A DNA stretch of 64,000 bases, taken from Sulfuricella sp. Lineage in GTDB: Bacteria; Pseudomonadota; Gammaproteobacteria; Burkholderiales; Sulfuricellaceae. Both the position numbers and the translations under genes were made by a program. Positions 1 to 9,093 of the stretch are shown piece after piece. Under the pieces are notes generated by a model. That model saw nothing but the letters and a program-made list of their open reading frames with translations. It was not told the origin of the DNA and made no database searches. The stretch lies in assembly GCA_023266195.1 (NCBI GenBank), contig JAHFRP010000012.1, positions 1 to 64,000 on the forward strand, given 5' to 3'. The number at the start of each line of letters is the position of its first letter. The first letter of the stretch is position 1.

Positions 1-144
1 CCGTCCCGTGCGGTGATCTACCGGCCGACGGCGCCGGTCGCGGTCGCAGACGATGCGCACCCGCCCGGCATCTTCGTTGAACACAACGTCCTTGATCACT
101 TGCCCCTCAAGCCCCAAAATCTTCGCCGGGATGACCGCTCCCAT
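1..144 (-). CDS. ISL3-like transposase, N-terminal fragment (cut by window edge)
   Basis: The reverse strand gives 48 codons from an ATG at 144 to the window edge with no stop. The product begins MGAVIPAKILGLEG and continues through VVFNEDAGRVRIVCDRDRRR, which resembles the start of ISL3-family transposases: an ILGLEG opening, then a short beta segment and a run of Arg before the zinc-finger region. An in-frame TAG lies four codons upstream, which fixes the start at or downstream of that point. The rest of the element is outside the window, so neither integrity nor family can be confirmed. The 260 bases between this start and hemL hold no gene and probably include the end of the element. Confidence 0.55.
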   Translation of the reverse strand, partial: MGAVIPAKILGLEGQVIKDVVFNEDAGRVRIVCDRDRRRRPVDHRTGR

Positions 145-405
145 ATGCTGTACCTACCCGAGTCCTGGAAAACCCGCGTGGATACACCATATCAGGGATG
201 TCGGTCATCTCATTTCTCCGTAGGAAAACCGTGAAGAGCCTTATTTTCTTACGAGGAAATCACTCAATTCATCAACAACCAAACCACACGTTGGCGATCA
301 TTCGCATATTGGTCAGGCGCAATTGGAGTCGCCTGTTTCATCGCCGCGGGACTTAAGAGATTGCGGCATATACGCCCCTGACATCCCACAGCTGCCCACC
401 TTTCC

Positions 406-1689
406 TTATCGCATTTCCCCGAAAACCTCTCCCGCGGCCCGGATCGTATTGTCGATATCCGCCCCGGTATGCGCCGCCGAGACGAAGCCCGCCTCGAATG
501 CCGAAGGGGCAAGGTAGTAGCCCTTGTCCAGCATGGCATGGAAGAAGCGGTTGAAGACGTTCTTGTCGCACTCCATCACTTCGGCGTAGCTGGTCGGCGG
601 CGTAGCGCGGAAATACAGGCCGAACATGCCGCCTACCGCCTGCGCGGAAAACACGATGCCGTGCTGTCTGGCCGCGGCGGTCAGGCCGTCGGTCAGTTTG
701 CGGGTGGCGGCGGCGAGGCTTTCGAAAAAGCCGGGCGCCTGCACCAGCCGGAGCGTGGCGAGGCCGGCCGCCACCGCCACCGGGTTGCCGGACAGGGTGC
801 CGGCCTGGTAGACCGGGCCGGTCGGGGCGAGTTTCTGCATGATTTCGCGCCGGCCGCCGAAGGCGCCCAGCGGCATGCCGCCGCCGATGACCTTGCCCAG
901 CGTGGTGAGGTCGGGCTGGATGCCATAGTAGCCCTGGGCGCATTTCGGGCCGACGCGGAAGCCGGTCATCACTTCGTCGAAAATGAGCACCGCGCCGTAC
1001 CGGGTGCACAGCTCGCGCAGTGCCTGGAGGAATTCCGGTTTGGGCGCGACCAGATTCATGTTGCCGGCGACCGGCTCGACGATGACCGCGGCGATTTCGT
1101 TGCCGACCTGGCCGAAGGTTTCCGCCAGCATGGCGACATCGTTGTAGCCCAGCACCACGGTATGCGCCGCGGTTTCCGCCGGCACGCCGCCGGAGCTGGG
1201 CTGGCCGAAGGTGAGCGCGCCGGAGCCGGCTTTTACCAGCAACGCGTCGGCATGGCCGTGGTAGCAGCCTTCGAACTTGATGAATTTGCTCCGGCCGGTG
1301 TAGCCGCGCGCCAGGCGGATGGCGCTCATGGTGGCTTCGGTGCCGGAGCTGACCAGGCGCACCTGGTCCATGCCCGGCAGCAGGCCGCACAGGTATTCGG
1401 CCAGTTCCAGCTCGAGCGCGGTGGGCGCGCCGAAGGAAAGGCCGTCGGCGGCGGTTTGCTGCACCGTGCGGATGACGTCGGGATGGGCGTGGCCGAGGAT
1501 CATCGGGCCCCATGAGCCGACGTAATCGACATAGGATTTGCCATCCTCGTCCCAAACCATGGCGCCCGCGCCGCGCTTGAAGAACACCGGCGTGCCGCCG
1601 ACCGAGCCGAAGGCGCGCACCGGCGAATTGACGCCGCCGGGAATGAATTGCTGGGATTTTTCGAAGAGCTGCTGGTTGCGTGAGGTCAT
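406..1689 (-). CDS. hemL: Glutamate-1-semialdehyde 2,1-aminomutase
   Basis: A PLP enzyme that converts glutamate-1-semialdehyde to 5-aminolevulinate, the committed C5-pathway precursor of haem and other tetrapyrroles, in the cytosol. The 427-residue product has the usual family length. Visible landmarks are the N-terminal [13 protein letters not shown], the substrate-gate motif [16 protein letters not shown], the [10 protein letters not shown] cofactor region, and [17 protein letters not shown] with the PLP lysine. It starts at the ATG at 1689, nine bases after the thiE stop, so thiD-thiE-hemL reads as one operon transcribed leftward. No truncation is seen. Confidence 0.97.
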   Translation of the reverse strand: MTSRNQQLFEKSQQFIPGGVNSPVRAFGSVGGTPVFFKRGAGAMVWDEDGKSYVDYVGSWGPMILGHAHPDVIRTVQQTAADGLSFGAPTALELELAEYLCGLLPGMDQVRLVSSGTEATMSAIRLARGYTGRSKFIKFEGCYHGHADALLVKAGSGALTFGQPSSGGVPAETAAHTVVLGYNDVAMLAETFGQVGNEIAAVIVEPVAGNMNLVAPKPEFLQALRELCTRYGAVLIFDEVMTGFRVGPKCAQGYYGIQPDLTTLGKVIGGGMPLGAFGGRREIMQKLAPTGPVYQAGTLSGNPVAVAAGLATLRLVQAPGFFESLAAATRKLTDGLTAAARQHGIVFSAQAVGGMFGLYFRATPPTSYAEVMECDKNVFNRFFHAMLDKGYYLAPSAFEAGFVSAAHTGADIDNTIRAAGEVFGEMR

Positions 1690-1698
1690 GGTCGAGCC

Positions 1699-2343
1699 TT
1701 AATGCAAAGTATGTGGGGTAGGTTTTTCGAACAGTACGGCGATTCGGCTGGCGGCGGCGCGCACATCGGCGCTGTCGAACAGTGTGGAAACCACAGCCAC
1801 GGCGTCGGCGCCGGCCTCGATCAGGCTGCCGGCGTTGTCGGCGGTGATGCCGCCGATGGCCACCACCGGGACTTGCAGGCATTGCTTCGCTTCGTGGAGC
1901 AGGGTCGGCGGCGCCGCCACCGCGCCGGGCTTGGTGGGCGAGGGGAAAAAACTGCCGAAGGCGACGTAGTCCGCGCCTTGGGCTTCGGCTTCCAGCGCGC
2001 AGGGCAGATCATTGTAGCAGGACACGCCGATGATCTTGCCGGGGCCCAAAATCAGGCGCGCCTGGCGGATGCTGCCGTCGTCCTTGCCCAGATGCACACC
2101 GTCGGCGCCGGTCAGGTCGGCCAGGCGCAGGTCGTCGTTGACGATCAGCGGCACATGGTAGCGGCGGCACAGCGCCAGCAATTCGCTCGCCTGCTCGTGG
2201 CGCAGGGCGGCATCGTTCCCTTTGTTGCGGTACTGCACCAGGCGGACGCCGCCCTCCAGCGCCCGTTCCATCCGTTGCAGCAGGTTTGCGGTATCCGCGG
2301 TTTCAGGAGTGATCGCGTAAAGGCCGTTAATCGGTGTTGTCAT
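1699..2343 (-). CDS. thiE: Thiamine-phosphate synthase
   Basis: Joins HMP-pyrophosphate to the thiazole phosphate to make thiamine monophosphate. The 214-residue TIM-barrel protein shows the pyrophosphate-binding segment VQYRNKG, the LIVNDDLRLA and DGVHLGKDD motifs, and the late GGI(T) phosphate loop. I choose the ATG at 2343 because it opens MTTPINGLYAITPE, the usual start. The longer upstream reading is the thiD gene in another frame. It overlaps the end of thiD by 17 bases, which suggests translational coupling. I see no THI-box riboswitch in front of the operon. Confidence 0.96.
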   Translation of the reverse strand: MTTPINGLYAITPETADTANLLQRMERALEGGVRLVQYRNKGNDAALRHEQASELLALCRRYHVPLIVNDDLRLADLTGADGVHLGKDDGSIRQARLILGPGKIIGVSCYNDLPCALEAEAQGADYVAFGSFFPSPTKPGAVAAPPTLLHEAKQCLQVPVVAIGGITADNAGSLIEAGADAVAVVSTLFDSADVRAAASRIAVLFEKPTPHTLH

Positions 2344-3157
2344 CGCCTTCTTCGCGCGCCCAAAAGAAACGGTCGGGGATGAATTGTCCCATGCCCGGCC
2401 GGAAACCGGCGTTGAGGGTTTGCCAGGTGAATTCCTGTGCTTCCTTGACCGCTTCGGGAAGATCGAGGCCATGGGCGAGGGAGGCGGCGATCGCCGTGGC
2501 CAGGGTGCAGCCCGAGCCGTGGTAGCTGTTGGGCAGGCGCTGCCAGGTGTCGCTGCGCACTTTGCCGCGTTCGTCGTACAGCGTGTTGACCACTTGCAGC
2601 GTATTTTCGTGGGTGCCGGTGATCAGCACGAATTCGCAGCCCAGGTCGATGATGCCCTGGGCGCATTGGTCGAGGCGGAGTTCGTCTTCGATGTCGAACT
2701 GGGCGATGCGGCGTGCTTCCAGGCTGTTCGGGGTGATCAGCGTAGCCTGCGGGATCAGCATTTCCAGCAGGGCGGCGAGCATATCGTCGCTGGCCAGCTC
2801 GTCCCCGCGGCCGGAAGCCAGCACCGGATCCAGGATCAGCGGAATGTCGGGATAATCGGCCACCACCTCGGCGATGGCGGCGATGTTCTCCACGCTGCCG
2901 ACCAGGCCGACCTTGAATGCCGCCACGGGCATATCCTCCAGCACGCAGCGCGCCTGGTCGGCCACCCATTCGGCTTCCATCGGATAAACGTCTTCCACGC
3001 CCAGCGTGTCTTGCACCGTGATGGCGGTGACCACCGACAGGGGATGGCAGCCCATGCTCGCCAGCGTCAGGATATCGGCTTGCAAACCGGCGCCCCCGCC
3101 AGGGTCGGTGGCGGAAAAAACGAGAACTATCGGGGGGGTGGCGCGCGGGTTGGGCAT
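2327..3157 (-). CDS. thiD: Bifunctional HMP / HMP-phosphate kinase
   Basis: Phosphorylates hydroxymethylpyrimidine twice to give HMP-pyrophosphate for ThiE. The 276-residue ribokinase-fold protein begins with the family pattern VLVFSATDPGGGAGLQAD, has the hydrophobic VVTAITVQ(D)T segment, and the anion-hole/catalytic region SYHGSGCTLATAIAASLA near residue 216. The first gene of the thiD-thiE-hemL operon. Placing it with thiE and hemL is common in betaproteobacteria. Confidence 0.96.
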   Translation of the reverse strand: MPNPRATPPIVLVFSATDPGGGAGLQADILTLASMGCHPLSVVTAITVQDTLGVEDVYPMEAEWVADQARCVLEDMPVAAFKVGLVGSVENIAAIAEVVADYPDIPLILDPVLASGRGDELASDDMLAALLEMLIPQATLITPNSLEARRIAQFDIEDELRLDQCAQGIIDLGCEFVLITGTHENTLQVVNTLYDERGKVRSDTWQRLPNSYHGSGCTLATAIAASLAHGLDLPEAVKEAQEFTWQTLNAGFRPGMGQFIPDRFFWAREEGDDNTD

Positions 3158-3758
3158 GACGAGGTCGGGGCTTGATGGAGAGCTTGGCGAAGCCCGATTT
3201 TAACCTAAAAGACGGGAAATCTCCTGGCCTTTTGCATTGGCCCAGCCCGATGGGGCGTTCGGGCACCGCTGGAATATGGCCGGTTTCGCGAAGAACTTAA
3301 GGAAACGCCGATTTATTTGTCGCCCCGGCGAAGGCACGGGTCCAGTTCCCCGACTTTCCAGGATTCCTGGTTAACGCTTCTCCCTGCGTAACTGCGATAT
3401 CCAGAAAAATTTTCTCGTGGGTGTTCCGTATTCAATGTGATTCCATCGGCAGACCGAGAAGAATTAGGGTTTTCCCGGTTTGCACCTGGCTTTTCGGATG
3501 GTAGTATCCGTCATATTTGACAAAATCGTCGGATTCGATTCAAAACATATCGAATGCGTGAGGAATGGTTCGCGATATTTCAAATTTACGTCGGCGGACG
3601 CGTCGATTTGCTGCAGACGCCGAGCAGATTGGAATCCGCCTAGGAGCCTGTCGGACTTGAAGGATCGAAGCGATTTGCAGCCGATTTCCTTCAAGTCCGA
3701 CAGGCTAGACCAAGACCGATGTCTTGCAGGACGAAGCGGCTTAAAGTGAGGAAACATC
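3158..3758. other. Intergenic region with repeat fragments, no gene seen
   Basis: About 600 bases, more AT-rich than the neighbours, between the divergent thiD and PLC-like genes. It should contain both promoters. Around 3296-3345 there is half of a dispersed repeat beginning GGAAACGCCGATTTATT, related to the fuller copy at 28661-28730. The end holds a 69-bp palindromic element described separately. The short open frames on either strand look unlike proteins. Confidence 0.6.
3640..3708. repeat. Short MITE-like palindrome, copy 1 (CTAG-flanked)
   Basis: Inverted arms GAGCCTGTCGGACTTGAAGG (3644-3663) and the complementary TCCTTCAAGTCCGACAGGC (3687-3705), bounded on both sides by CTAG. The loop CGATTTGCAGCCGATTTCC is the reverse complement of internal sequence in the longer copy at 28393-28560, so this looks like an internally deleted member of the same family. 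No coding capacity. Confidence 0.8.
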
Positions 3759-4694
3759 ATGCCCGGCGCCTATGCCCATATCACCCTGGTCAATCTGCTT
3801 CGCGTCCCCGCTCAACTGGACACAATCCCGGGCCTGCCTACGGAAGCCAAGATCGCCGTGATGCGGTTTTTCAAATTCTGCGAGCTGGGCGCCGTGAGCC
3901 CGGATTATCCATACCTTGCCATCGGCGATTCCGGAGCGGCAAAGTGGGCCGACCTAATGCACTACGAGCGAACCGGCGACGTCATCCAGGCGGGCATTCG
4001 CTTGGTCGCGGCCATGCCGCCGGGAATCGGACGCGACAAAGCCTTGGCGTGGTTGCTCGGCTACTCCGCTCATGTGGCTACCGACGTAACCATCCACCCG
4101 GTTGTTGAGCTCAAGGTGGGGACTTATGCCGAGCACAAGCGCGAACACCGGGTCTGCGAGCTGCATCAAGACGCCTATGTTTTCCAGCGGTTGAACCTGG
4201 GCCAGATCGGTCTGGCCGAGCATCTCGATGCGGGCATCTGGGATTGCTGCGATGCCCCTGGAAGCGGACGGCTGGATCCGGTCATCGCCGCCCTCTGGAA
4301 AGAGATGCTGCAGGAGTGCCATCCCGCAGCCTACGAGGCAAACGAGCCGGATCCGCATAAATGGCACGCAGGGTTCCGAGCCGTCGTGGACAAGGTGGAA
4401 GAAGGAGGAAAGCTCTTCCCCGCTGCCCGCCATGCAGCGGTCGATTGCGGCCTCACTTATCCCGATCCGGAGGAAGTCGATCCCCAGTTCATTGCCGACC
4501 TCCGGGTTCCCGGGCCAATGGGCCGATCGCACTATGATGCCGCCTTCGAGAAAGCCCTTTCCAGCGTCAAAATCGTCTGGTCCCTCGTCGGGAGGGGCGT
4601 TTCCGGGGAAGATCTGGCCTACGTGACAGGAATCGGCAACTGGAATCTGGACACCGGCAAGGATGCAGAGAACCGTTACGTCTTCTGGAGTTGA
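3759..4694 (+). CDS. Zinc-dependent phospholipase C family protein
   Basis: A 311-residue protein that fits the zinc-dependent phospholipase C fold (PF00882 type). Potential metal ligands are spaced as in that family: His7 in GAYAHI, Asp49 in GAVSPDYPY, His68 in MHYERTGD, and His105, Asp109 and His113 in LLGYSAHVATDVTIHP. No signal peptide is evident, so it may act in the cytosol. Its substrate is unknown and need not be a phospholipid, because many bacterial members are uncharacterised. It is followed after three bases by a secreted DUF2914-like protein and then a membrane protein, so the three probably form one envelope-related operon. Confidence 0.75.
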   Translation: MPGAYAHITLVNLLRVPAQLDTIPGLPTEAKIAVMRFFKFCELGAVSPDYPYLAIGDSGAAKWADLMHYERTGDVIQAGIRLVAAMPPGIGRDKALAWLLGYSAHVATDVTIHPVVELKVGTYAEHKREHRVCELHQDAYVFQRLNLGQIGLAEHLDAGIWDCCDAPGSGRLDPVIAALWKEMLQECHPAAYEANEPDPHKWHAGFRAVVDKVEEGGKLFPAARHAAVDCGLTYPDPEEVDPQFIADLRVPGPMGRSHYDAAFEKALSSVKIVWSLVGRGVSGEDLAYVTGIGNWNLDTGKDAENRYVFWS

Positions 4695-4697
4695 GCC

Positions 4698-5651
4698 ATG
4701 ACCAACCATTCCCGGCTGCCCCTAGCGGGCTTCTTCATCGCGCTGGCGCTTTCACTTAACGCGTTCGGTGAAGAAGCCTTTTCGGAAGAGGCGATGATGA
4801 TCAAGGCCTCCGAGCTCACCAAACTTTCGACTGCCGTGGAATCGGCGGTCCACTATGAAGGCGACCGCTCGGCCGGGCTGGAAGGCCCGGCGCTGCTGCA
4901 ATTCGCCACGAAACACGATCCTGGCTTGCTGTCGCGGTTTTCAGGCTACGAAGTTAAGGTTCTCGCCAAGGACGGCCATGCCGTGGTGCTGATCTGTACC
5001 GCCGGCGGCCACCGCGCCTTGCTCGAAGACGCGGGCTGCACCGCTTCGATGGATCGCCACGCCTGGAATGAAGGGGCGGACACGCCATGCGAGTTCAGGC
5101 TGGACCTGCCGGTCTTGTGCGCCGCCCCGGCCGGCGACATCGAGCCCAGGCCAGAGGCCAAGGCGATACGGATACCCGAACCGGCGCCGATTACTCGTTT
5201 TGTCGAAATCGATAAAGCGGTTTGGACAACGGCGGTAAACATGGGCACCAAGCAGCCCGAATCGGATATTTCCAGGAGCACTGTCGGTAGCCGCCTAGTT
5301 CTCTGGATGCGCGTGAAGGGAACAGAGGAAGCCCTTTCCAAGCTATCCGCCGAAGGCAAGCTGCCCATTCGCCACAAATGGTTCCGAGGAACAATCACTG
5401 GCTTCCGTGCTGCGGGGGTGGAAAAACCGGCCGACGAAATCGAGATCCCCGCAGGCCAGCGCGGAGCGGTGGAAAAACTGGCTACCGAAGTGCGCACGCT
5501 GGGGTATTTCAGCTGGCGCACCTGGAGTTCCAAAGAGAAACCGGCTCGGGGCCATTGGCGCGTGACGGTCGTCTATTCCGACAATACCCCTGTGCTGTGC
5601 GGCGCATCGTCGGGATCGAAGCCCTGCGAATACGAAATCGAGGTAAGGTAA
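4698..5651 (+). CDS. Secreted protein with DUF2914-like C-terminal domain
   Basis: 317 residues. The first 24 form a signal peptide (basic start, LAGFFIALALSLNAFG core). The C-terminal region, roughly 173-300, has features of DUF2914: AVWTTAV, LVLWMRVKG, IRHKWFRG, RTWSSKEKPARGHWRV. DUF2914 is of unknown function and often found in periplasmic or membrane-anchored proteins. Residues 25-165 match nothing I recognise. Six cysteines (about 100, 114, 131, 141, 301, 310) suggest disulfides, consistent with export. The stop codon abuts the ATG of the next gene, so the two are translated together. Confidence 0.65.
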   Translation: MTNHSRLPLAGFFIALALSLNAFGEEAFSEEAMMIKASELTKLSTAVESAVHYEGDRSAGLEGPALLQFATKHDPGLLSRFSGYEVKVLAKDGHAVVLICTAGGHRALLEDAGCTASMDRHAWNEGADTPCEFRLDLPVLCAAPAGDIEPRPEAKAIRIPEPAPITRFVEIDKAVWTTAVNMGTKQPESDISRSTVGSRLVLWMRVKGTEEALSKLSAEGKLPIRHKWFRGTITGFRAAGVEKPADEIEIPAGQRGAVEKLATEVRTLGYFSWRTWSSKEKPARGHWRVTVVYSDNTPVLCGASSGSKPCEYEIEVR

Positions 5652-6689
5652 ATGGACGACGGCACCGAAAACCGGGGAAATACCCCTTTGGCTCCACCCA
5701 TCAGGGAAGCGATCCATGATTCCGAATTGCTGCTCGCGCATGCAGCCAGCCACGGCATCTCCTTGCCGCCCGAACTGGTGAAGATCGTCGTCTCCTCGAA
5801 GCAGCTTTTATCCGCCGATCTGGCGGACCCTTCGACCTTCGATCAACAGGCACTATTCTGGGACGCCCGCAATCAGTTGGGAAAGGCGGTTCATCCCGTC
5901 ACCACCGCCAGCCTGAAGGCATCGACGCAGACCGGCCCCCTGGTGTCGTACCGGAGCCTGGTGGGGCTGATTTCCCATTCGATCCGAACCACGCAACCCA
6001 TCAGCCCCGCCGAGCGGTCAGTGCTTTGGTTCCGCATCCTGGCGTTCGTCGCCCTTTTCTCGCTGCTTACCGTACAGGTTTATTGGGTGGTGGGTTCCCG
6101 CGTTCTCAGTGAGACGGCGCAGATTGTCAAACAGGTCGAGGAAAATTCAACCGCTTTGGATGCGCTCGGCGCCGACGACCCCAAGGGACAGGCTCTCGAA
6201 GCAAAAAAAATGGTACTGGAAGACGAGATCACAATCCGTTATGACATCCTGGAACGGTGGAACATGGTCTGGAAAGCGCCGCTTCAGTTGTTCGGTTTTA
6301 CGAAGAAGACGCCGCCGGCAGAGAGCCCCGACTATGATGACCTGCAGCGGGTCCGGCTGGTGAGCGAATTCGTGTCCCAGGCCGTCGAGCTCTATCTCCT
6401 GCCGTTGCTCTACGGCTGGTTGGGAGCCTGCCTGTATGTGCTCCGGATGCTGGCGCAGGACATCAAGGCGCTGGCCTATACCCCGGAGCAGGACATGCTC
6501 TATCGTTTGCGGCTCTATATGGGCACCCTGGCGGGGTTGATCGTGGTGTGGTTCCTGCCGGTGGCCCAGGCAGACCCGAACATCAAATCCCTGTCGGTTT
6601 TTGCGGTGGCGCTACTTGTGGGATATAGCGTGGATTTGCTGTTCGCCCTTATGGACCGAATCATTGCAGCGTTTACGTCGCCGCGATGA
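5652..6689 (+). CDS. Four-helix membrane protein of unknown function
   Basis: 345 residues, not recognised. It has a cytosolic-looking N-terminal region of about 120 residues, a first membrane helix near 124-147 (ILAFVALFSLLTVQVYWVV), a charged, probably coiled segment from 150 to 240 (QIVKQVEENSTALDALG), and three more helices near 243-266, 289-306 and 313-332. Helices 2-4 contain few charges. The start codon follows directly on the stop of the DUF2914-like gene, so the two proteins may work together at the inner membrane. Confidence 0.7.
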   Translation: MDDGTENRGNTPLAPPIREAIHDSELLLAHAASHGISLPPELVKIVVSSKQLLSADLADPSTFDQQALFWDARNQLGKAVHPVTTASLKASTQTGPLVSYRSLVGLISHSIRTTQPISPAERSVLWFRILAFVALFSLLTVQVYWVVGSRVLSETAQIVKQVEENSTALDALGADDPKGQALEAKKMVLEDEITIRYDILERWNMVWKAPLQLFGFTKKTPPAESPDYDDLQRVRLVSEFVSQAVELYLLPLLYGWLGACLYVLRMLAQDIKALAYTPEQDMLYRLRLYMGTLAGLIVVWFLPVAQADPNIKSLSVFAVALLVGYSVDLLFALMDRIIAAFTSPR

Positions 6690-6806
6690 TTGTTCGGGCA
6701 GGCCCCAAGCCTTTGCAACTGGGGGCACCGGAACATCCTCAAGCCGGTATCACGCCCTCAACGTGACGGGTCGCCAACTCATGGCGGTCAGTCAATTTGA
6801 AGCAAT

Positions 6807-6838
6807 GGTACCCCCCCTTTAACAAAAGGGGGGATACC
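6807..6838. repeat. GC-rich hairpin, possible terminator
   Basis: A near-perfect inverted repeat, GGTACCCCCCCTTT with a six-base loop and AGGGGGGATACC, placed after the membrane-protein gene and before the orphan lipoprotein gene. It has no downstream T-run, so it may be either a weak transcription terminator or a copy of a small repeat. C/G-run hairpins also occur at 15173-15267. Confidence 0.5.
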
Positions 6839-6927
6839 AGCCCAGCCACAGCCATGAGTTTTCCCATGATTGACTACTTGGGCGTGGCATCACGTTAGTA
6901 ATTGTATTTTTATGGGGGGAGAAATAC

Positions 6928-7713
6928 ATGTTGCGAATTGCGATTCCCGTATTTGTTGCGGCTATAGCGCTAGCAGGATGCAGCCCATTGACGGCCAACT
7001 GGAGAGTGAACGACATCCAAGTCAACCAGATTAGCGATGACAGAAAATCGGACGGAAAAATTGATCTGGATTGGGAAATTTCGCAAGTTTCAGACTGTGC
7101 ATCACGCAACGAACTCATTGCAAAACTCTTAAGCCGTTCCGATCAGGTATGCGAGCAACATGAGGGCGACATCATTGCCACAGGAAGCGTGGTTAATCTA
7201 AATACCTCGTTATTAGCCACTGCACTTTCCGGTTTGGGGGCGATAGCAAGCGGAGTTGCCGCGAGAAACCTCTCTGCCGGGTCCACAATAGTGAGCGCGG
7301 GAAAGGATCAATACAACTCCAATGTTTATTATGGATTTATTACGCCCGCAATTGTTCGCGAGATCAAAAAGGATCGCTCGGAAAAACTGACGAACATCAA
7401 GAGTCATTTCAAAGACGATTTGAGGGCTTACCCGGTAAGTGAAGCCATATCCGACGCGTTGCAATATCATTACTCGTGCTCGTTTTATAATGGCCTCGTC
7501 TTGCTTACTCAAGATAAGGCCAAATACGTTGCATCTTATTCGGATTTGGCTCTGCGAATTAAGAATCTTGACGACCGCGAGGCGGTCTTGAGCTCAACAA
7601 TAACGAAGGCTGATTCAAGTGCGCAAGTATTGCTGACCCAAGAGCTGAATGCCCTACGTGCAACGCGAGCGATTCTGGTAGAACAACAGCTTGCTGCCGC
7701 CTCGCGGCCATAA
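6928..7713 (+). CDS. Putative lipoprotein of unknown function
   Basis: 261 residues with a clear lipoprotein signal: a hydrophobic start and lipobox LAGC with Cys18, so it is probably anchored in the outer membrane. The middle has a small glycine/alanine-rich hydrophobic stretch (ALSGLGAIASGVAARNLSAG, about residues 98-117). The last 50 residues look coiled-coil (LRIKNLDDREAVLSSTITKA). No family recognised. An SD-like GGGGGGAG lies a few bases before the ATG. Its base composition is visibly more AT-rich than flanking genes, which suggests recent acquisition. Confidence 0.7.
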   Translation: MLRIAIPVFVAAIALAGCSPLTANWRVNDIQVNQISDDRKSDGKIDLDWEISQVSDCASRNELIAKLLSRSDQVCEQHEGDIIATGSVVNLNTSLLATALSGLGAIASGVAARNLSAGSTIVSAGKDQYNSNVYYGFITPAIVREIKKDRSEKLTNIKSHFKDDLRAYPVSEAISDALQYHYSCSFYNGLVLLTQDKAKYVASYSDLALRIKNLDDREAVLSSTITKADSSAQVLLTQELNALRATRAILVEQQLAAASRP

Positions 7714-7865
7714 CTGTGAAGGCGTGACGAGCGAAATCGTCTTCTCGCCATCGCCTGGGCCGCGGCAAGCCGGTTCACAGCGATACGCGATGAGGCCGCA
7801 GAGGCGATTGTTGCTCGTGGCTCGCAGCAAACAGGCGCGCTTTGCGAGCTCCTTCACGCTACCGC

Positions 7866-9014
7866 CTATGAACTACCACCGAGGTTGAAGCCGGAAAAGT
7901 TGGTCGCCGTGTCCGTGTCGATCGGGCTATCCGGAGAAAGCACGCCGGCATCGCCGCGCTTGGCGTTGTTGATCAACCAGGACAGGTTGGTGGGGGAGTC
8001 GGCGTTGGCGAGCGCTTCGTCCAGGCCGATCTCGCCTTCCAGATAAAGGCTGACCAGCGCCTGCTCGAAAGTGACCGAGCCGGGCGTAAGGCTTTGCTCC
8101 ATCGCCTCCTTGATTCTTTCCGTTTCGCCGCTCTTGATCAGTTCCGCGACATGGGATGAATTCAACAGCACCTCGACTGCGGGCAGGCGCTTGCCGTCCT
8201 TGCCGCGTACCAGCCGCTGCGAAACCACCGCTTTGAGGCTGATCGACAGGTCTTGCAGCAGATGGCTGCGCGCATCATGCGGGAACAGGTTGATGATGCG
8301 ATTCAGGGCATGGTAGCTGTTGCTGGCGTGCATTGTGGCCAGCAGCAGGTGGCCGGTTTCAGCGTAGATCATCGCCTGCAGCATGGTTTCGCGGTCGCGG
8401 ATTTCACCGATCATCATGACGTCCGGCGCCTCGCGCACGGCGTTGACCATGGCCGCCGAATAGGTCTGGGTGTCGATGCCGACTTCGCGCTGGTTGACAA
8501 TGCACTTCTTGTGGCGGTGCTGGTATTCGATGGGATCCTCGATCATGAGGATGTGTCCGCCCTTGCTGCTGTTGCGGTGGTCGATCATCGCCGCCAGGGT
8601 GGAGGATTTGCCGCAGCCGGTCTGGCCGACCACCAGGATCAGGCCGCGCTTCTCCATCGCCAGGTTCTTGAGCGACTGTGGCAGGCCGAGCGTCTCGATC
8701 GAGGGGATGGCATGAGGAATGTAACGCGCCACCAGGGCGACGGTGTCGCGCTGACGGAACACGTTGATGCGGAACTTGCCGATATGGGGTGCGCCATAGC
8801 CGAAATTCAGCTCGAAGGTATCCTCGAAGGTTTTGACATCCCTTGCCGACATCAGCGAATAGGCGATTTTCCTGATTGTTTCCGCATCCAGGATCTGGCT
8901 GTTGATCGGCAGGGTTTCGCCTTCGATCTTCATCAGTACCGGCGCACCGGCGGAAATGTACATGTCGGATGCCTGCCTGTCCGCCATGAATTTGAACAAC
9001 TGGGTCAAGTCCAT
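7866..9014 (-). CDS. pilU: Type IV pilus twitching ATPase, PilU-like
   Basis: A PilT/PilU-family hexameric secretion ATPase that powers pilus retraction at the inner-membrane base. 382 residues from the ATG at 9014 (MDLTQLFKFM); the GTG just before it is less likely. Visible parts: Walker A GQTGCGKS near 130-137, Walker B MMIGEIRD near 201-208, and the His box LATMHASNS. I prefer PilU over PilT because the C-terminal part carries DEALANADSPTNLSWLI, the PilU-type ending. No pilT adjoins it here; an unknown split gene lies upstream instead. Confidence 0.87.
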   Translation of the reverse strand: MDLTQLFKFMADRQASDMYISAGAPVLMKIEGETLPINSQILDAETIRKIAYSLMSARDVKTFEDTFELNFGYGAPHIGKFRINVFRQRDTVALVARYIPHAIPSIETLGLPQSLKNLAMEKRGLILVVGQTGCGKSSTLAAMIDHRNSSKGGHILMIEDPIEYQHRHKKCIVNQREVGIDTQTYSAAMVNAVREAPDVMMIGEIRDRETMLQAMIYAETGHLLLATMHASNSYHALNRIINLFPHDARSHLLQDLSISLKAVVSQRLVRGKDGKRLPAVEVLLNSSHVAELIKSGETERIKEAMEQSLTPGSVTFEQALVSLYLEGEIGLDEALANADSPTNLSWLINNAKRGDAGVLSPDSPIDTDTATNFSGFNLGGSS

Positions 9015-9093
9015 CACTGTTCCGTTTTTTGCCAGCCGGAAATATCCAGGGCGGTTTCGAATGCGGGGGCGTTGCGCATGAATCGAGCCAGGC

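Noticed and set aside
353-1882. A 509-codon frame overlapping hemL on the same strand
   Set aside because: Alternative frame of hemL, Arg/Gly-rich; hemL itself is unambiguous.
3158-3300. TPP (THI-box) riboswitch before thiD
   Set aside because: The conserved CTGAGA and ACCTGATC-type elements are not present in the sequence upstream of thiD.
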